This document shows positions 8,182 through 18,900 of a DNA stretch of 64,000 bases, in pieces. The DNA is from Clostridium neonatale. Its GTDB lineage: Bacteria > Bacillota > Clostridia > Clostridiales > Clostridiaceae. Location: the NCBI RefSeq assembly GCF_001458595.1, contig NZ_LN890328.1, positions 1,146,926 to 1,210,925 of the forward strand, given 5' to 3'. Made by a program: the position numbers and the translations under genes. How positions within the stretch are numbered: position 1 is the first letter of the stretch; each line of letters begins with the position of its first letter. A model generated the notes under the pieces. It saw only the letters and a program-made list of their open reading frames with translations. It was not told the origin of the DNA and made no database searches.

Positions 8182-10257
8182 AATTGAGTATATGTCAGAA
8201 AATTCAATATCAAATCTTTCAACTTTTGATGTTATTTGTTTTGTATATGTATAATTCTCATTCTTTTCTTCAGTTAATCTAATTGGAAGAATAAATACAA
8301 ATTTGCTACCTTTTAATTCTGATGTATCTACATAAATTCTCCCTCCATGCAATTCTACCAATAGTCTAACTAAAAACAAACCTATTCCTGTTCCTTCTCT
8401 TTGTCTTGTATATAAATTTTCAGACTGAGTAAACCTTTCAAATATTTTTTCTTTATCTTCATTATGTATGGGATCTCCATCATTTCTAACACTTATTATA
8501 ACTTCATTTTTTTCAGAGTCCATATCAACAAATACTTCGATATTACCTTTTTCATATGTATATTTTAATGCATTTGAAAGTAAATTAAGTATTATCCGTT
8601 CTATTTTCATCGGATCACAAGCTAAAATAATTTCTTCTTCAGTTGTATCAAAAATTATATTTCTTTTATTTTCAGTTATATATTCTGCAACTGAAAGAAC
8701 AATATCTTCAATTAGACTCACAATATTGTGATTTCCAAGTTCTAAACTGTAGCTTCCGCTATCAATTTTAGTAATATCCATTATATTATTTACAATCTTT
8801 AAAAGCCTGTATGAATTTTGCTTAATACCTTTTAAATACCTATTCATATCTACTTTGCAGATATTACATGTATTATTAGAATTATTAAATCTCTCTGCTA
8901 GTACTTGTACAGTTGTAAGTATTATATTTAATGGGGTTTTAAACTCGTGAGACATATTAGCAAAAAATTCTGTTTTTAAACTTTCTAATTCAATTGTTTT
9001 TTCTAACTTCCTTTTTTCATCTTCTAATTTTAATCTAGAAGTTATATCTTTTCCTGAAATAAAAAATTTATTATCTTCACTAATGTACATTATATTCCAC
9101 TCAATACTTTTATACTCATTATTTGCACATAAGTATCGTACTACAATTCCATGTATTTTCTTGCATTCTTTTGCAATTTTATATATCTTATCAACTTTTT
9201 CTTCATCATCTGGATGACGTAAAATTTTCTTTTTATATCTATCTCCTATTTCTTGAATATCATATCCAAAAAACTTCTCTAAATGTTCTATTTCACCTCC
9301 ATTTTCAAAATAATTTTGCTCACCATCAAATATAATATAAAAATCAATTGTATTTTCTAAAAAAATCTGAAGCTTTTTTTCACTTTTTTTTCTTTTTTGC
9401 AGTTCCATTTTATACTTATTTGTAAGAATTCTGTTTTTTATAATTACTCCAAGTCTATCACATGTATTCCAAATTAAATCTTCCTCAATGTATGAATATG
9501 AACTTTTATCATCATAATGAATATTTAATATTCCAATTAATTCATTTTCATATTTTATAGAATAGGTTTTGATAAAACTTATGATATTCTTACCATTATA
9601 TTCTATTTTAAAAGGCTTATTAACATTATTAGCATTCATCAAGTAATCTTCATATTCTTTATGTAATTTAACATTATAATCTTTTGGAATTATACTATCA
9701 TTATATGTCTTTAAAAATATATTCATTTTTTTATTTTCTTCATCAAATATAAATACTGTTACTCCACTTGCTTTTAAGGTATTTTTCAAAATATATGGTA
9801 ACTCGCTTGTATTGTTAGCGTTCTTATTATCTAATAGTGTAAGTGTACTTTCCTCAATTTCTTTATAAAGATTCTCATTAAGTGTTATATCTCTTCCTAT
9901 TCCACCGATTAATTTTATATCTTTGTTGTTATTTTCTAATATCATTCTAGAAACTTCAAAAAAATTCTTGAATTTCATATTAACAGGGGTTTTCCTATGA
10001 AATACAGTTTTCTCATTATCCAATATTTCTCTATCTTCTGATAAAAATAGTTGTGATGTTTCCTCATCTCTAATATCATAGTCACTTTTTCCTATTATGT
10101 CTTCTGGGACCATGTTAGTTATTTCTGCATACTGCTTATTAACATACTTATATATTCCATCGCTACCTTTAATCCAAACTGGATAAGGAATATTATCTAT
10201 TAAATATTTTAAATCTTCTAATTTATAATCTTCAGTGTATTTATAATTATTTCTCAT
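8179..10257 (-). CDS. Soluble PAS/GAF-type sensor histidine kinase
   Basis: This 692-residue kinase has no evident membrane segment. An N-terminal PAS domain (about 15-125, IPYPVWIKGSDGIYKYVNKQYAEITNM) is followed by a GAF-like region (about 135-280) and a second PAS-like region (about 295-410). The transmitter has the phospho-acceptor H437 (FFANMSHEFKTPLN), an N box (NLLSNALKYT), and G boxes (DGDPIH, REGTGIGLFLVRLLVELHGG). This fits a cytoplasmic sensor that phosphorylates a separate response regulator; none is adjacent. The stop codon TAA overlaps the terminal repeat of the composite element, so the last residues may have been set by its insertion. A Cys pair at CNICKV, just after the H box, is unusual. 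The signal is unknown. Confidence 0.9.
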   Translation of the reverse strand: MRNNYKYTEDYKLEDLKYLIDNIPYPVWIKGSDGIYKYVNKQYAEITNMVPEDIIGKSDYDIRDEETSQLFLSEDREILDNEKTVFHRKTPVNMKFKNFFEVSRMILENNNKDIKLIGGIGRDITLNENLYKEIEESTLTLLDNKNANNTSELPYILKNTLKASGVTVFIFDEENKKMNIFLKTYNDSIIPKDYNVKLHKEYEDYLMNANNVNKPFKIEYNGKNIISFIKTYSIKYENELIGILNIHYDDKSSYSYIEEDLIWNTCDRLGVIIKNRILTNKYKMELQKRKKSEKKLQIFLENTIDFYIIFDGEQNYFENGGEIEHLEKFFGYDIQEIGDRYKKKILRHPDDEEKVDKIYKIAKECKKIHGIVVRYLCANNEYKSIEWNIMYISEDNKFFISGKDITSRLKLEDEKRKLEKTIELESLKTEFFANMSHEFKTPLNIILTTVQVLAERFNNSNNTCNICKVDMNRYLKGIKQNSYRLLKIVNNIMDITKIDSGSYSLELGNHNIVSLIEDIVLSVAEYITENKRNIIFDTTEEEIILACDPMKIERIILNLLSNALKYTYEKGNIEVFVDMDSEKNEVIISVRNDGDPIHNEDKEKIFERFTQSENLYTRQREGTGIGLFLVRLLVELHGGRIYVDTSELKGSKFVFILPIRLTEEKNENYTYTKQITSKVERFDIEFSDIYSI

Positions 10258-10393
10258 ACTCTCAACCCTTTATATGTTATTTTAGCAATTATTCATAAGA
10301 TATTTGTACAATATACAATAAGTATATCCTGTTATTATAATATTTACAATAAAATATAATTAATTACTTAATATTGAATTTATTCTTTGATAA

Positions 10394-10996
10394 TTACAAT
10401 TTCTCCAAGAATTTTTCAAGTATTTCAGCAGTTATTCCCCATATAACATAGTGATCATATTTATAAAATAAAGTTCTTCCTATTCCTTCTCTGAATTTAT
10501 AATTTTCTCCATCTTGTATCAAATCATAAGGGAAATCTTTCTCACGTATAGCTATTAATCTTTCTTTTGTTTTTATAGGTTCTATATTATATATTTTCTT
10601 TATTGGAATATAAAAGATATGATCAACTTCATCCGTATTGATTTCTAATTCATCTAAATTCTTCACTTGCCCCAAAAAAGGATATATTATTGTAGACTCA
10701 AATTTAACAACTGTATCAAGTTCACATATTATATCAATTGACTTAAGACCGATTTCTTCTTTGGTTTCTCTAAGTGCTGCCTCATATGGAAATTCATTTT
10801 CTTCAATTTTACCACCCGGAAAGCATACATCCCCTGGCTGAGTTTTTAATGTTTTAGCTCTAACTTCAAATATTATATTCAGTTCGTTATTAATATTAAT
10901 TAATGGTATTAATAATGAATATTTTTTCATAGTCTTATGTCCACTTATATTAACTTTTCTATCTTTTAATTTATTTTTTATTATTTCAATATCCAT
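10394..10996 (-). CDS. Nudix hydrolase, CoA pyrophosphatase type (NudL-like)
   Basis: This 200-residue protein carries the Nudix box GGKIEENEFPYEAALRETKEEIGL, which matches Gx5Ex7REUxEExGU. It is preceded by the CoA-hydrolase-type segment LKTQPGDVCFPGG. Members of this group cleave CoA and derivatives into 4'-phosphopantetheine and 3',5'-ADP. It sits about 0.3 kb from the pantothenate operon, on the same strand but beyond a terminator and a small plus-strand gene, so it is not co-transcribed. The functional theme of CoA turnover next to CoA precursor synthesis is suggestive only. Confidence 0.85.
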   Translation of the reverse strand: MDIEIIKNKLKDRKVNISGHKTMKKYSLLIPLININNELNIIFEVRAKTLKTQPGDVCFPGGKIEENEFPYEAALRETKEEIGLKSIDIICELDTVVKFESTIIYPFLGQVKNLDELEINTDEVDHIFYIPIKKIYNIEPIKTKERLIAIREKDFPYDLIQDGENYKFREGIGRTLFYKYDHYVIWGITAEILEKFLEKL

Positions 10997-11174
10997 ATCT
11001 ATAAAAATCCTTTTCTTTCATACTATGCTTATTATTATAATTTATTTTTTCAATGAAATATAATTCTTTACATAAAATATTGTTAAAATTCTTTTACTAA
11101 AGTATACTTATTTTATAAAGTATATATTAATTTTTTGTTACTTAAATGTTTTATTTTTAGAAAGGTTTGTTGTT

Positions 11175-11276
11175 ATGGGCGATGTTTTAATAATTGGAAT
11201 ACTATTTATTGTAGCATACATAATTGGAAAAGTTATTGGTAATGTTATTTATAAAAAACGTAAAGGGAAAAAATAA
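11175..11276 (+). CDS. 33-residue single-pass membrane peptide, function unknown
   Basis: A short plus-strand gene starts ATG after GAAAGG at nine bases. It encodes one hydrophobic helix (VLIIGILFIVAYIIGKVIGNVI) followed by a strongly basic tail (YKKRKGKK). It ends two bases before an excellent bidirectional terminator, which argues that it is really transcribed. Gene, ribosome site and terminator are compact, as for a genuine small membrane protein. It converges on panD. I do not recognise a family. Confidence 0.6.
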   Translation: MGDVLIIGILFIVAYIIGKVIGNVIYKKRKGKK

Positions 11277-11300
11277 AAAACCTGGGAGAACCCAGGTTTT
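11277..11300. terminator. Bidirectional intrinsic terminator between the small peptide gene and panD
   Basis: The stem AAAACCTGGG / CCCAGGTTTT has a four-base AGAA loop and is flanked by T runs on the plus side and A runs on the minus-proximal side. It therefore works for both the plus-strand peptide gene and the minus-strand panD, whose stop is at 11307. Confidence 0.9.
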
Positions 11301-11306
11301 CATTTT

Positions 11307-11681
11307 TTAATCATTATATTCGTAATTTGTTATTTCGTTTATTGTGTTATCATCATTCATAAATACAACCTTAGGTTTATGCTCTTTTGCTTCTTCCTCA
11401 CTCATTTGAGCGTAAGCAATTATTATTACCTTATCTCCAGGCTGTACACATCTTGCTGCAGCACCATTTAAGCAGATTGTACCTGAACCTCTTTTACCTG
11501 GAATAACATATGTTTCAAGTCTTGCACCATTGTTATTATCAACAATTTGTACTTTCTCATTTTCAAGAATTCCAGCAGCATCCATTAGATCCTTATCTAT
11601 AGTTATGCTTCCAACATAATTTAATTCTGCTTGAGTAACCGTTGCTCTATGAATTTTTCCTTTTAACATTGTTAATACCAT
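11307..11681 (-). CDS. panD: Aspartate 1-decarboxylase
   Basis: This 124-residue pyruvoyl enzyme converts L-aspartate to beta-alanine, one of the two halves of pantothenate. The self-cleavage site NYVGSITID places Gly24-Ser25 at the usual position when the ATG at 11681 is used, and GGGGG precedes that ATG at a good distance. The alternative Met four codons later is less likely. [16 protein letters not shown] and [20 protein letters not shown] are diagnostic. It is the last gene of the pan cluster, 190 bp after panC, and ends at a strong bidirectional terminator. Confidence 0.96.
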   Translation of the reverse strand: MVLTMLKGKIHRATVTQAELNYVGSITIDKDLMDAAGILENEKVQIVDNNNGARLETYVIPGKRGSGTICLNGAAARCVQPGDKVIIIAYAQMSEEEAKEHKPKVVFMNDDNTINEITNYEYND

Positions 11682-11871
11682 TTTATATTTCCCCCATTTG
11701 TTTCTAAGTTATAATACATAAACAAAAATCATAGTTTTTCAATTTTTTAATAAAAACTGTTTTTAGGTTTTTATAAAAAATATTGTATTTTTAGATTTTA
11801 TTAAAAATTTAGATTTTTATATATTATTTAAATTCTTATAGTTTTTTAATAATTACGTTTTTATAAAAATA

Positions 11872-12708
11872 TCAAAAAATCAGATTATCAATAAGTCTTG
11901 TTTTTCCTATATAAACTGCTATTGGAATTAAAATTTTATTTTCTATTGTATTAACATCTTCTAAACTTTCTGCATCCACAACTTCTACATAGTCAATCCT
12001 AGCTAATGGATCTAAGTTTAACTCATTTCTTATTATCTCTTTAATTTTTTGTGCATCTCTTTCTCCTGACATTAAAGCTTCTTTAGCTAACTTTAAACTT
12101 CTGCTTAAAACTAATGCAGACTTTCTTTCATCTATTGAAAGATAAGTATTTCTTGAGCTTTTAGCTAGTCCATCTTCTTCTCTTATTATTGGACATTCCA
12201 CTATTTCAACATCAAAATTTAAATCTCTTATCATTCTCTTTAAAACAGCAACCTGCTGAGCATCTTTTTGACCAAAATAAGCTTTATCTGGAGTTACTAT
12301 ATTAAATAATTTAGATACTACTAGGCAAACTCCATCAAAATGGCCTGGTCTTTTAGCTCCACAAAGTTTATCTGTTAAATTCAATACACTTACACTTGTA
12401 GATTTATTTTCAAAATACATTTCACTTGGTTCAGGGTTAAAAACTATATATGATCCTGCTTCTTTTGCAGTTTCTAAATCTTTTTCTATATTTCTTGGAT
12501 AAGCATCATAATCTTCAGTTGGTCCAAATTGAGTTGGATTTACAAATACACTTACAATAACTTTATCGTTTTCTTTTGCTGCTCTTTTTATTAAACTTTG
12601 GTGACCTTCATGAAGTGCTCCCATGGTTGGAACAAATCCTATGGTAAATCCTTGTCTTTTATATTCTTTAATTATATTTCTTAATTCTTTAATTTCTTTA
12701 ACTAACAT
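11872..12708 (-). CDS. panC: Pantothenate synthetase (pantoate-beta-alanine ligase)
   Basis: This 278-residue cytoplasmic enzyme joins pantoate and beta-alanine using ATP. The nucleotidyl-transferase signature is visible as FVPTMGALHEGHQSLIKRA, where the HEGH box plays the HIGH role. Further conserved parts are SVFVNPTQFGPTEDYDAYPR, FGQKDAQQ and LAKSSRNTYL. Length is normal. It lies 243 bp after panB and 190 bp before panD in very AT-rich spacers. A long hairpin follows panB, so panC may be expressed partly from its own promoter. Confidence 0.97.
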   Translation of the reverse strand: MLVKEIKELRNIIKEYKRQGFTIGFVPTMGALHEGHQSLIKRAAKENDKVIVSVFVNPTQFGPTEDYDAYPRNIEKDLETAKEAGSYIVFNPEPSEMYFENKSTSVSVLNLTDKLCGAKRPGHFDGVCLVVSKLFNIVTPDKAYFGQKDAQQVAVLKRMIRDLNFDVEIVECPIIREEDGLAKSSRNTYLSIDERKSALVLSRSLKLAKEALMSGERDAQKIKEIIRNELNLDPLARIDYVEVVDAESLEDVNTIENKILIPIAVYIGKTRLIDNLIF

Positions 12709-12850
12709 AATTTTGCCCCTTTTATAATTAATTAAATTTTAGATTTTATTTTTTATATATAATTCTTTTAAAATTCAGTTTTTGTGAAGTATTTTATTTT
12801 TTATAGCTTTTTTTAATTTATATAAAATTTATAATATACTGCTTTTTTAA

Positions 12851-12893
12851 AAATTTCTTAAAAATCATAGTTTTTATGATTTTTAAGAAATTT
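12851..12893 (-). terminator. 19-bp perfect stem-loop between panB and panC
   Basis: The arms (12851-12869 and 12875-12893) are exact complements around a GTTTT loop. They contain only A/T plus one G-C pair near each end. On the minus strand the stem is followed by a short T run. It may partially terminate or stabilise the panB message. Confidence 0.6.
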
Positions 12894-12951
12894 AGTTAAT
12901 TTTTTATTTTTTTAATTTATAATAAAAAATATATAAATTAAGATATATGAG

Positions 12952-13779
12952 TTAATATAATTTCTTTAATTCTTCCTCATTTATACTAAAAGTATGTTTT
13001 TCCTCTGGAAAACTTCCATTTTGAACTTCACTTATATAACTTCCTACAGCTTCTTTTATAACAGTTCCTAGGTTAGCATATTGTTTAACAAATTTAGGAA
13101 CAAAATCATTAAACATTCCAAGCATATCCTGATAAACAAGTATCTGCCCATCGCATTCCTTTCCTGCACCTATTCCTATTGTTGGTATACTTATTGAATC
13201 TGTAATCATCTCTGCAACCTTTCCTGGTATTCCTTCTAGAACAACTGCAAATGCTCCAGCCTTTTCTATAAGTTTTGCATCTTCAATTAATTTTTTTACT
13301 GTTTCTTCACTCTTTCCTTGAACTTTAAATCCACCAAAAGCATTTACTGATTGAGGAGTTAGCCCTAAATGTCCCATTACAGGAATCTGTGCATTAACTA
13401 TTGCTTCAATTTGTTTTATTACATGAGCTCCACCTTCAAGTTTAACTGCATGAGCTCCACCTTCTTTTACTAATCTTCCAGCATTTAATACAGCTTGTTC
13501 AACTGATATATGATAAGATAAAAAAGGCATGTCACTTACTATTAATGCATTTTTTGCACCTTTTTTAACCGCTTTTGTATGATATATTACTTCATCTATT
13601 GTAACACCTAATGTATCTTCATCACCTTTTATAACCATACCAAGTGAATCCCCTATTAATATCCCATTAATATTACATTCATCAAATAATCTTGCAGTTG
13701 AATAATCATATGCTGTAAGCATTGATATTTTTTTATGTTGTTTTTTCAAATCCTTAAATGTTAGAATTGTGTTTTTCAT
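12952..13779 (-). CDS. panB: 3-methyl-2-oxobutanoate hydroxymethyltransferase
   Basis: This 275-residue enzyme adds a hydroxymethyl group from 5,10-methylene-THF to alpha-ketoisovalerate, giving ketopantoate. Diagnostic stretches are [60 protein letters not shown] and TIGIGAG. I start it at the ATG at 13779, which follows AGGAG by nine bases. An upstream Met would only extend into the neighbouring gene. The start overlaps the end of the DUF2520 gene by 26 bp, so the two are translationally coupled. Confidence 0.96.
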   Translation of the reverse strand: MKNTILTFKDLKKQHKKISMLTAYDYSTARLFDECNINGILIGDSLGMVIKGDEDTLGVTIDEVIYHTKAVKKGAKNALIVSDMPFLSYHISVEQAVLNAGRLVKEGGAHAVKLEGGAHVIKQIEAIVNAQIPVMGHLGLTPQSVNAFGGFKVQGKSEETVKKLIEDAKLIEKAGAFAVVLEGIPGKVAEMITDSISIPTIGIGAGKECDGQILVYQDMLGMFNDFVPKFVKQYANLGTVIKEAVGSYISEVQNGSFPEEKHTFSINEEELKKLY

Positions 13780-14725
13780 TACTTTCTGCTCCTTTAAGTA
13801 ATTCATAAATTTCTTCATATTTTTGAATTTTACAAAAATTATTTTGATTCATTGCATTTTCCTTTTTACAAGCTAGTTCTAAAAGATTTAAAGATAGAAT
13901 ATCATAAAACTTATTATGTTCTTCGAATAAAGATGCTTTATGTTTTTTTATTGTTTCTAAATCTCCACGTACAACTGGTCCTGTAAGTGAATTTAAAAAG
14001 CCATTTTCAAAAATATTATTCATATTTCCATAAATAAGTGGTTTAAGTGCTTTTAAAGCTTCTTCTTCACTTAAATCAAAGTACTTTAGATAGCCTGTCC
14101 CAATATTTATTAAAGATAATACTAGGTTAGAAACAATAACATTACATAAATGATATTTTGAATCTATTTCGCCGTTTCTAATAAAATATTTATTAGGCAG
14201 TTTGTTCAATAAATCTACTATTAATAAATGACTGTTAAATTTTAAATTAGCATCTGTTTTCTTAGAAATATTTTGACTCTCTAAATTGTCTCCTTCAATT
14301 GAAAAATAGATTTCTTTTAAATCTCTCATAATTACATTTTTATTTGGAAATGCAAAGATTGGGTGTATAGAATAGATAAGTGCTCCAGCACTTTTTGCAT
14401 TAGATAATACACATGATTTTAGAGAGCCACTGCAATGACAAATGCATCTGCCTCTTAAATCAAATTCTGAAATTTTTTTATCTATAATTGAAATGATATC
14501 GTCAGGAGTTGTAATAAATATTATATTACTTTCTTTAATTATATCTTCAATATTCACATAGTATTTCGAATTTGTAATTATTGAAGCCTCTTTTGCGCTT
14601 ATAAAATTTTGACCATAAAAGCCTGTTACATATAATTTATTGTGAGTAAAGTAGCGTCCAAGGTTTACGCCTACCTTCCCAGGTCCTATAAAACCTATTT
14701 TTAAACTTATAAGTACCACCTCCAT
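13754..14725 (-). CDS. Rossmann-like / DUF2520 protein, probable PanG-type ketopantoate reductase
   Basis: This 323-residue protein opens with a dinucleotide-binding fold ([18 protein letters not shown]) and continues with DUF2520-type helices ([17 protein letters not shown]). From memory, proteins of this architecture include PanG, an alternative ketopantoate reductase reported in Francisella and some Firmicutes. Position at the head of panB, panC and panD, with no panE in view, supports that role. The start is odd: GGAGGTGG lies inside the first codons after the ATG at 14725. The expected family start, just before KIGFIG, is a TTA codon here. The true start may therefore be non-canonical, or the ribosome site may be displaced. 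Confidence 0.75.
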   Translation of the reverse strand: MEVVLISLKIGFIGPGKVGVNLGRYFTHNKLYVTGFYGQNFISAKEASIITNSKYYVNIEDIIKESNIIFITTPDDIISIIDKKISEFDLRGRCICHCSGSLKSCVLSNAKSAGALIYSIHPIFAFPNKNVIMRDLKEIYFSIEGDNLESQNISKKTDANLKFNSHLLIVDLLNKLPNKYFIRNGEIDSKYHLCNVIVSNLVLSLINIGTGYLKYFDLSEEEALKALKPLIYGNMNNIFENGFLNSLTGPVVRGDLETIKKHKASLFEEHNKFYDILSLNLLELACKKENAMNQNNFCKIQKYEEIYELLKGAESNEKHNSNI

Positions 14726-14798
14726 ATAAAGTGATACAACATCCTAATTTCAATCTCATTCAATATACTAGATATGAGTTGTATTATTAAATAATAAA

Positions 14799-14836
14799 AA
14801 GTCTGGTGTAGTTCTATCTTGATACTACCCAGACTT
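14799..14836 (-). terminator. Intrinsic terminator of the MgtC-like gene
   Basis: The stem pairs AAGTCTGG and GTAGT with ACTAC and CCAGACTT around a loop of about ten bases. On the minus strand it is followed by TTTTTATTATT. It lies 44 bp beyond the stop codon at 14880. Confidence 0.85.
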
Positions 14837-14879
14837 ATTTTATCATCTTGTTATAAAATTAACAATACAATTTTTATTT

Positions 14880-15593
14880 TTAATCTTCTTTGAGACAGCA
14901 TACACCATCTATATTATTAAGCTGCATCATATATTCATTATGGTCTCTTTTTTCAGCAAGAGTAAGTGTCATAGAAAAGGCTATAGTATGGCTGTCTAAT
15001 TTATCTAACTTTCTTACTTCTACATTTGTTATTTTAGTTCCATCAGACTTTACAACTTTCATAAAGTTTGCTATTCCTACTACTTCCTCAAGTTCAACGT
15101 ATATATCTAATACCCTTGTATGCATTCTAGAATGAACATCCCATCTGTGGAGTACAGTAACAACTGCATATAAAAAAATGCAAGAAAGTATTGCACCTTC
15201 ATAAAAACCTATTCCAACAGCTAGTCCCATACAAGCACAAGCCCAAAGGCCCGCAGCTGTAGTAAGTCCTTTTACTTCATTTTTTCCTACAACCATAATT
15301 GTACCAGCACCTAAAAAACCAATTCCACTTATGACCTGAGCTCCCATTCTGCTTGCATCGCCAGTCATCCCAAGTATATCACTCATGTACTGACTTGTTA
15401 TCATTATCATAGCTGCACCAATACATACAAGTATATGTGTTCTAAATCCTGCTGGTCTTTTCTTTCTTCCTCTTTCAGCACCAAGAATTCCTCCACAAAT
15501 TGTTGCAAGAGTAAGTCTTATAATTATAGAAATAGTATTTATTTCTCTTAAGTATAATGTAAGTTCTTCAAAGTAGTTTTGTATATTCTGCAT
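14880..15593 (-). CDS. MgtC/SapB family membrane protein
   Basis: This 237-residue protein shows the MgtC/SapB signature: LTLATICGGILGAERGRKKRPAGFRTHILVCIGAAMIMI, QVISGIGFLGAGTI and GLTTAAGLWACACMGLAVGIG. About five N-terminal helices are followed by a cytoplasmic ACT-like domain (about 155-237). Family members are inner membrane proteins linked to magnesium homeostasis or modulation of the F-ATPase; they are not proven transporters. It is a single gene with its own terminator. No Mg-sensing leader was recognised upstream. Confidence 0.9.
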   Translation of the reverse strand: MQNIQNYFEELTLYLREINTISIIIRLTLATICGGILGAERGRKKRPAGFRTHILVCIGAAMIMITSQYMSDILGMTGDASRMGAQVISGIGFLGAGTIMVVGKNEVKGLTTAAGLWACACMGLAVGIGFYEGAILSCIFLYAVVTVLHRWDVHSRMHTRVLDIYVELEEVVGIANFMKVVKSDGTKITNVEVRKLDKLDSHTIAFSMTLTLAEKRDHNEYMMQLNNIDGVCCLKED

Positions 15594-15905
15594 TATAAAA
15601 TCACGTCCTTTGTATAATGTTTAAAATAACTCTTTTGTTAATAAAATATTCAACTATTAAAATTAAGTTCTATTATTAAATACTAATACTAATTTTTATT
15701 ATCTTTAAGATATTAATTTTTTTACAAATTCCTCGTATTTGAAAATATGATTAGAGTATTATGGTACATATAAAATTAAATAATAAATAGTCATGTTAAC
15801 TAATAAATATGAAATAGATTATATCATAAAATACTAGTTAAAACAGCATTCATTAAAATATATAAGTCTATAACTTTTATATTTTAAGTTATAGACTTAT
15901 AATAC
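15594..15905. other. Intergenic region between the SNF2 and MgtC-like genes
   Basis: About 310 bp. It contains the terminator of the SNF2 gene (15861-15901) and presumably the MgtC-like promoter near 15610-15680. Nothing else was recognised. Confidence 0.6.
15861..15901 (-). terminator. Terminator of the SNF2 helicase gene
   Basis: The 16-bp arms TATAAGTCTATAACTT and AAGTTATAGACTTATA enclose an AT-only loop and lie five bases past the stop codon. A TATATTTT tract follows on the minus strand. Confidence 0.75.
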
Positions 15906-18900
15906 TTAATTAAATAGTGATAAAATATCCTCCTCAGATAACGTATTAATATTATCTGCACTTAAATCATCACCTAAAATTTTAGAAATAAGTTCTCTCT
16001 TAGTATCTTGAAGATCAACTATTTTTTCCTCTATTGTTCCTTTAGCAATAAGCTTAATAACTTCTACAACATTTTCCTGTCCAATTCTATGTGCTCTGTC
16101 TGTTGCTTGATCCTCTACAGCTGGATTCCACCAAGGATCAAAATGTATTACAATGTCTGCACTTGTTAAATTTAACCCTGTCCCACCAGCTTTTAATGAA
16201 ATTAGAAAAACACTATTTTCTCCATTATTAAATTCTTCAACCATCTTCATTCTATCAATTGATGGTATAGATCCATCTAAATATGAATATCTAAAATTAT
16301 TTTTTTCTAATGTTTTACCTATATTTTTAAGCACAGAAGTAAACTGAGAAAATACTAGTACTTTATGATTTTCACATACACTTTGCTCAAGTAGTTCCAT
16401 AAGTGAATCTATTTTCCCACTATCCCCATTATACTCCTCCATTACCACAGACGGATCTAAGCATAACTGACGAAGTTTTGTTATATAAGATAAAATTTCG
16501 ATTTTACTCCTAGTAAATTCTAAGTCTTCTACCTTTTTAGCAATTATATCTTTTACGTATTTTGAATAAGCTTCATATACTTTTGTCTGCTCATCACTAA
16601 GTGGAACATATAATCTTTTTTCAATCTTATCAGGTAATTCTTTAATTACATTTTTCTTATACCTTCTAAGTATAAACGGCTTAATAAGTCTATTTAATTC
16701 TTGAATAATTTCTGGACCTTCTTCAAGTCTTCTAAAATATCTAGAAGTAAAACGCTTTTCATCATAAAGATAATTTGGCATTATAAAATCGAAAATTGAC
16801 CAAAGCTCCATAAGGGAATTCTCTATTGGAGTACCAGTTAATGCAAATCTTCTTTTAGCATTAATAGTCTTCACAGCCTTTGCATTTTGAGATGATGAAT
16901 TTTTTATATTCTGTGCTTCATCTAAGATACAATAATCAAATTCCATAGTATAAATATCTATATCACGTCTTAAAAGATTATATGTAGTTATAATAACATC
17001 GTATTCTTTATACTCTTTAAGGAGTTTTTCTCTCTCTTCTTTGCTGCCGTTTGCTATTGCAATTTTCATATTAGGTGCAAATTTTTTGAATTCATTATTC
17101 CAGTTATATATAAGAGATGTAGGTGCAATAATTAAACTTTTGCTTCCTTTGTTTGATAATAACAATGTTATGGTTTGAAGTGTTTTACCAAGGCCCATTT
17201 CATCACCAAGTATTCCACCAAAACCTAAATAATCTAGTGTTTTAAACCAATTATAACCACTTATTTGATATTCTCTTAAGCTTGCATTTAAATCATTTGG
17301 AACTTCAAATATTTTGCCTTCAATATTTGTAAGCTTCTTCTTAAGCTCCTTAATTTCTTTACGCCCCTTTATATAGCGCATTTTTTTATCTTCTAAATAG
17401 TCTTCTAAATATACAGCTTTATTTAAAGGTATTTCTATTACATTTTTATTTAATATTTCTTCTTCTATTAAATTATCAATAAGAGTTAATGCTTCTTTAA
17501 TGTTTATTTCTTCTAAATCTAAAAATTCTCCATTTTCAAGCTTATAATACTTAACATTATCTCTAAAACTTCTTAAAATCTTAGTTATTTCTTCCTCTCC
17601 CAAATCCCCAAGATTAAATTCAAATTCAAAGTAGTCATATTTTCCTTTTCTAACTTCACCTTTAAATTGTGACTTAGTTAATTTCTTTAACCCCTTAAAC
17701 CTTTCTGAATAATATACTTCTCCATAACTTTGAAGCTTTTCTATATCATACTTAAAAAATCTAAAGCCTTCCCCATCATCACCTATAAAGTAAAATTTAT
17801 TATCTACTTCTTGGAAATGTAGTCTTCTTATAAGACCAAATACTTCACTTTCAGATGCAGAATCCCTATATATTACCTTATCTTTATATTCTTCAAAGTA
17901 ATTAAATTCGTGGCCAGCGTATGAAACTTTAAATATTAAAGATATTTCCTTATCTTTATCAAAATAAAAGTTAAACTTAGGCTTTGATATTACAACCTTA
18001 TTTTTTATACTTTTTGATAATATTAAACCATCAGTCACTTTTTGAATGGATGGTATTAAATCCGTTAATATTTTAGTTTCCTTATCTTTAGGAAAACTAA
18101 TTTTTGAAGTTGCACCAAAAATCTTTAAGTAGGGCTCAAGCCTTTCACATTGTTCTAATGATGGTATATAGATTGAAGTTCCATATAAAAATACATCTTC
18201 ATCTTTTGTTAAAGCTTCAGGCATTCCATTATTAGCTTCCAAAGTTACACTATCTTTTTTAGTATCTAAACTCAAAGGAATAGGTATATCTTCTTCTAAT
18301 ATCTCACTTTCAAGTACTCTATAAAAAAATCCATCCCCTAAATAAACTCTATTTTTTTTAATTATTCTTAAAAACTCTTTTACCATATAATCTGGAATTG
18401 TTATTAATTTTCCGTCTATAAGTTTATCTTGTGATCTTCTAAAACTTCTATCATTTTCAGCAATAGATCGGATATTATTCATAAATTTAAACAATCTTTT
18501 ATCTTCTAATGATAATCTTTGCCTTCTTAAATCAAACTCAAAATCTTTTCCATATTTTATAGGAACATTATTGTAACTACAAAGTAAAAATTGATTAATG
18601 TCCCTAATTATATACATCTTACTACTTTTCTTTCTAATCCCAACTTTAAATTCTGCTTGTAGTTTTGATGACCAATTATTTTTATTTATTATAATATCAA
18701 ATTTAAGTAAATCCTTCTCTTTATCATCTATTAAAAGAGATAATAAACTTAAGCTGCTATCCCTAGATGTACTATTTTCTGATTTATTTTCTAAAGATTT
18801 AGAAAGTTTTTTTCTTAGTTCAGAATCATTATCTATACTTTTTAAGAAAGAGTAAAAGGTTGCTGTAATATGTTTACAGCAATAATTATCTTTCCTAAAT

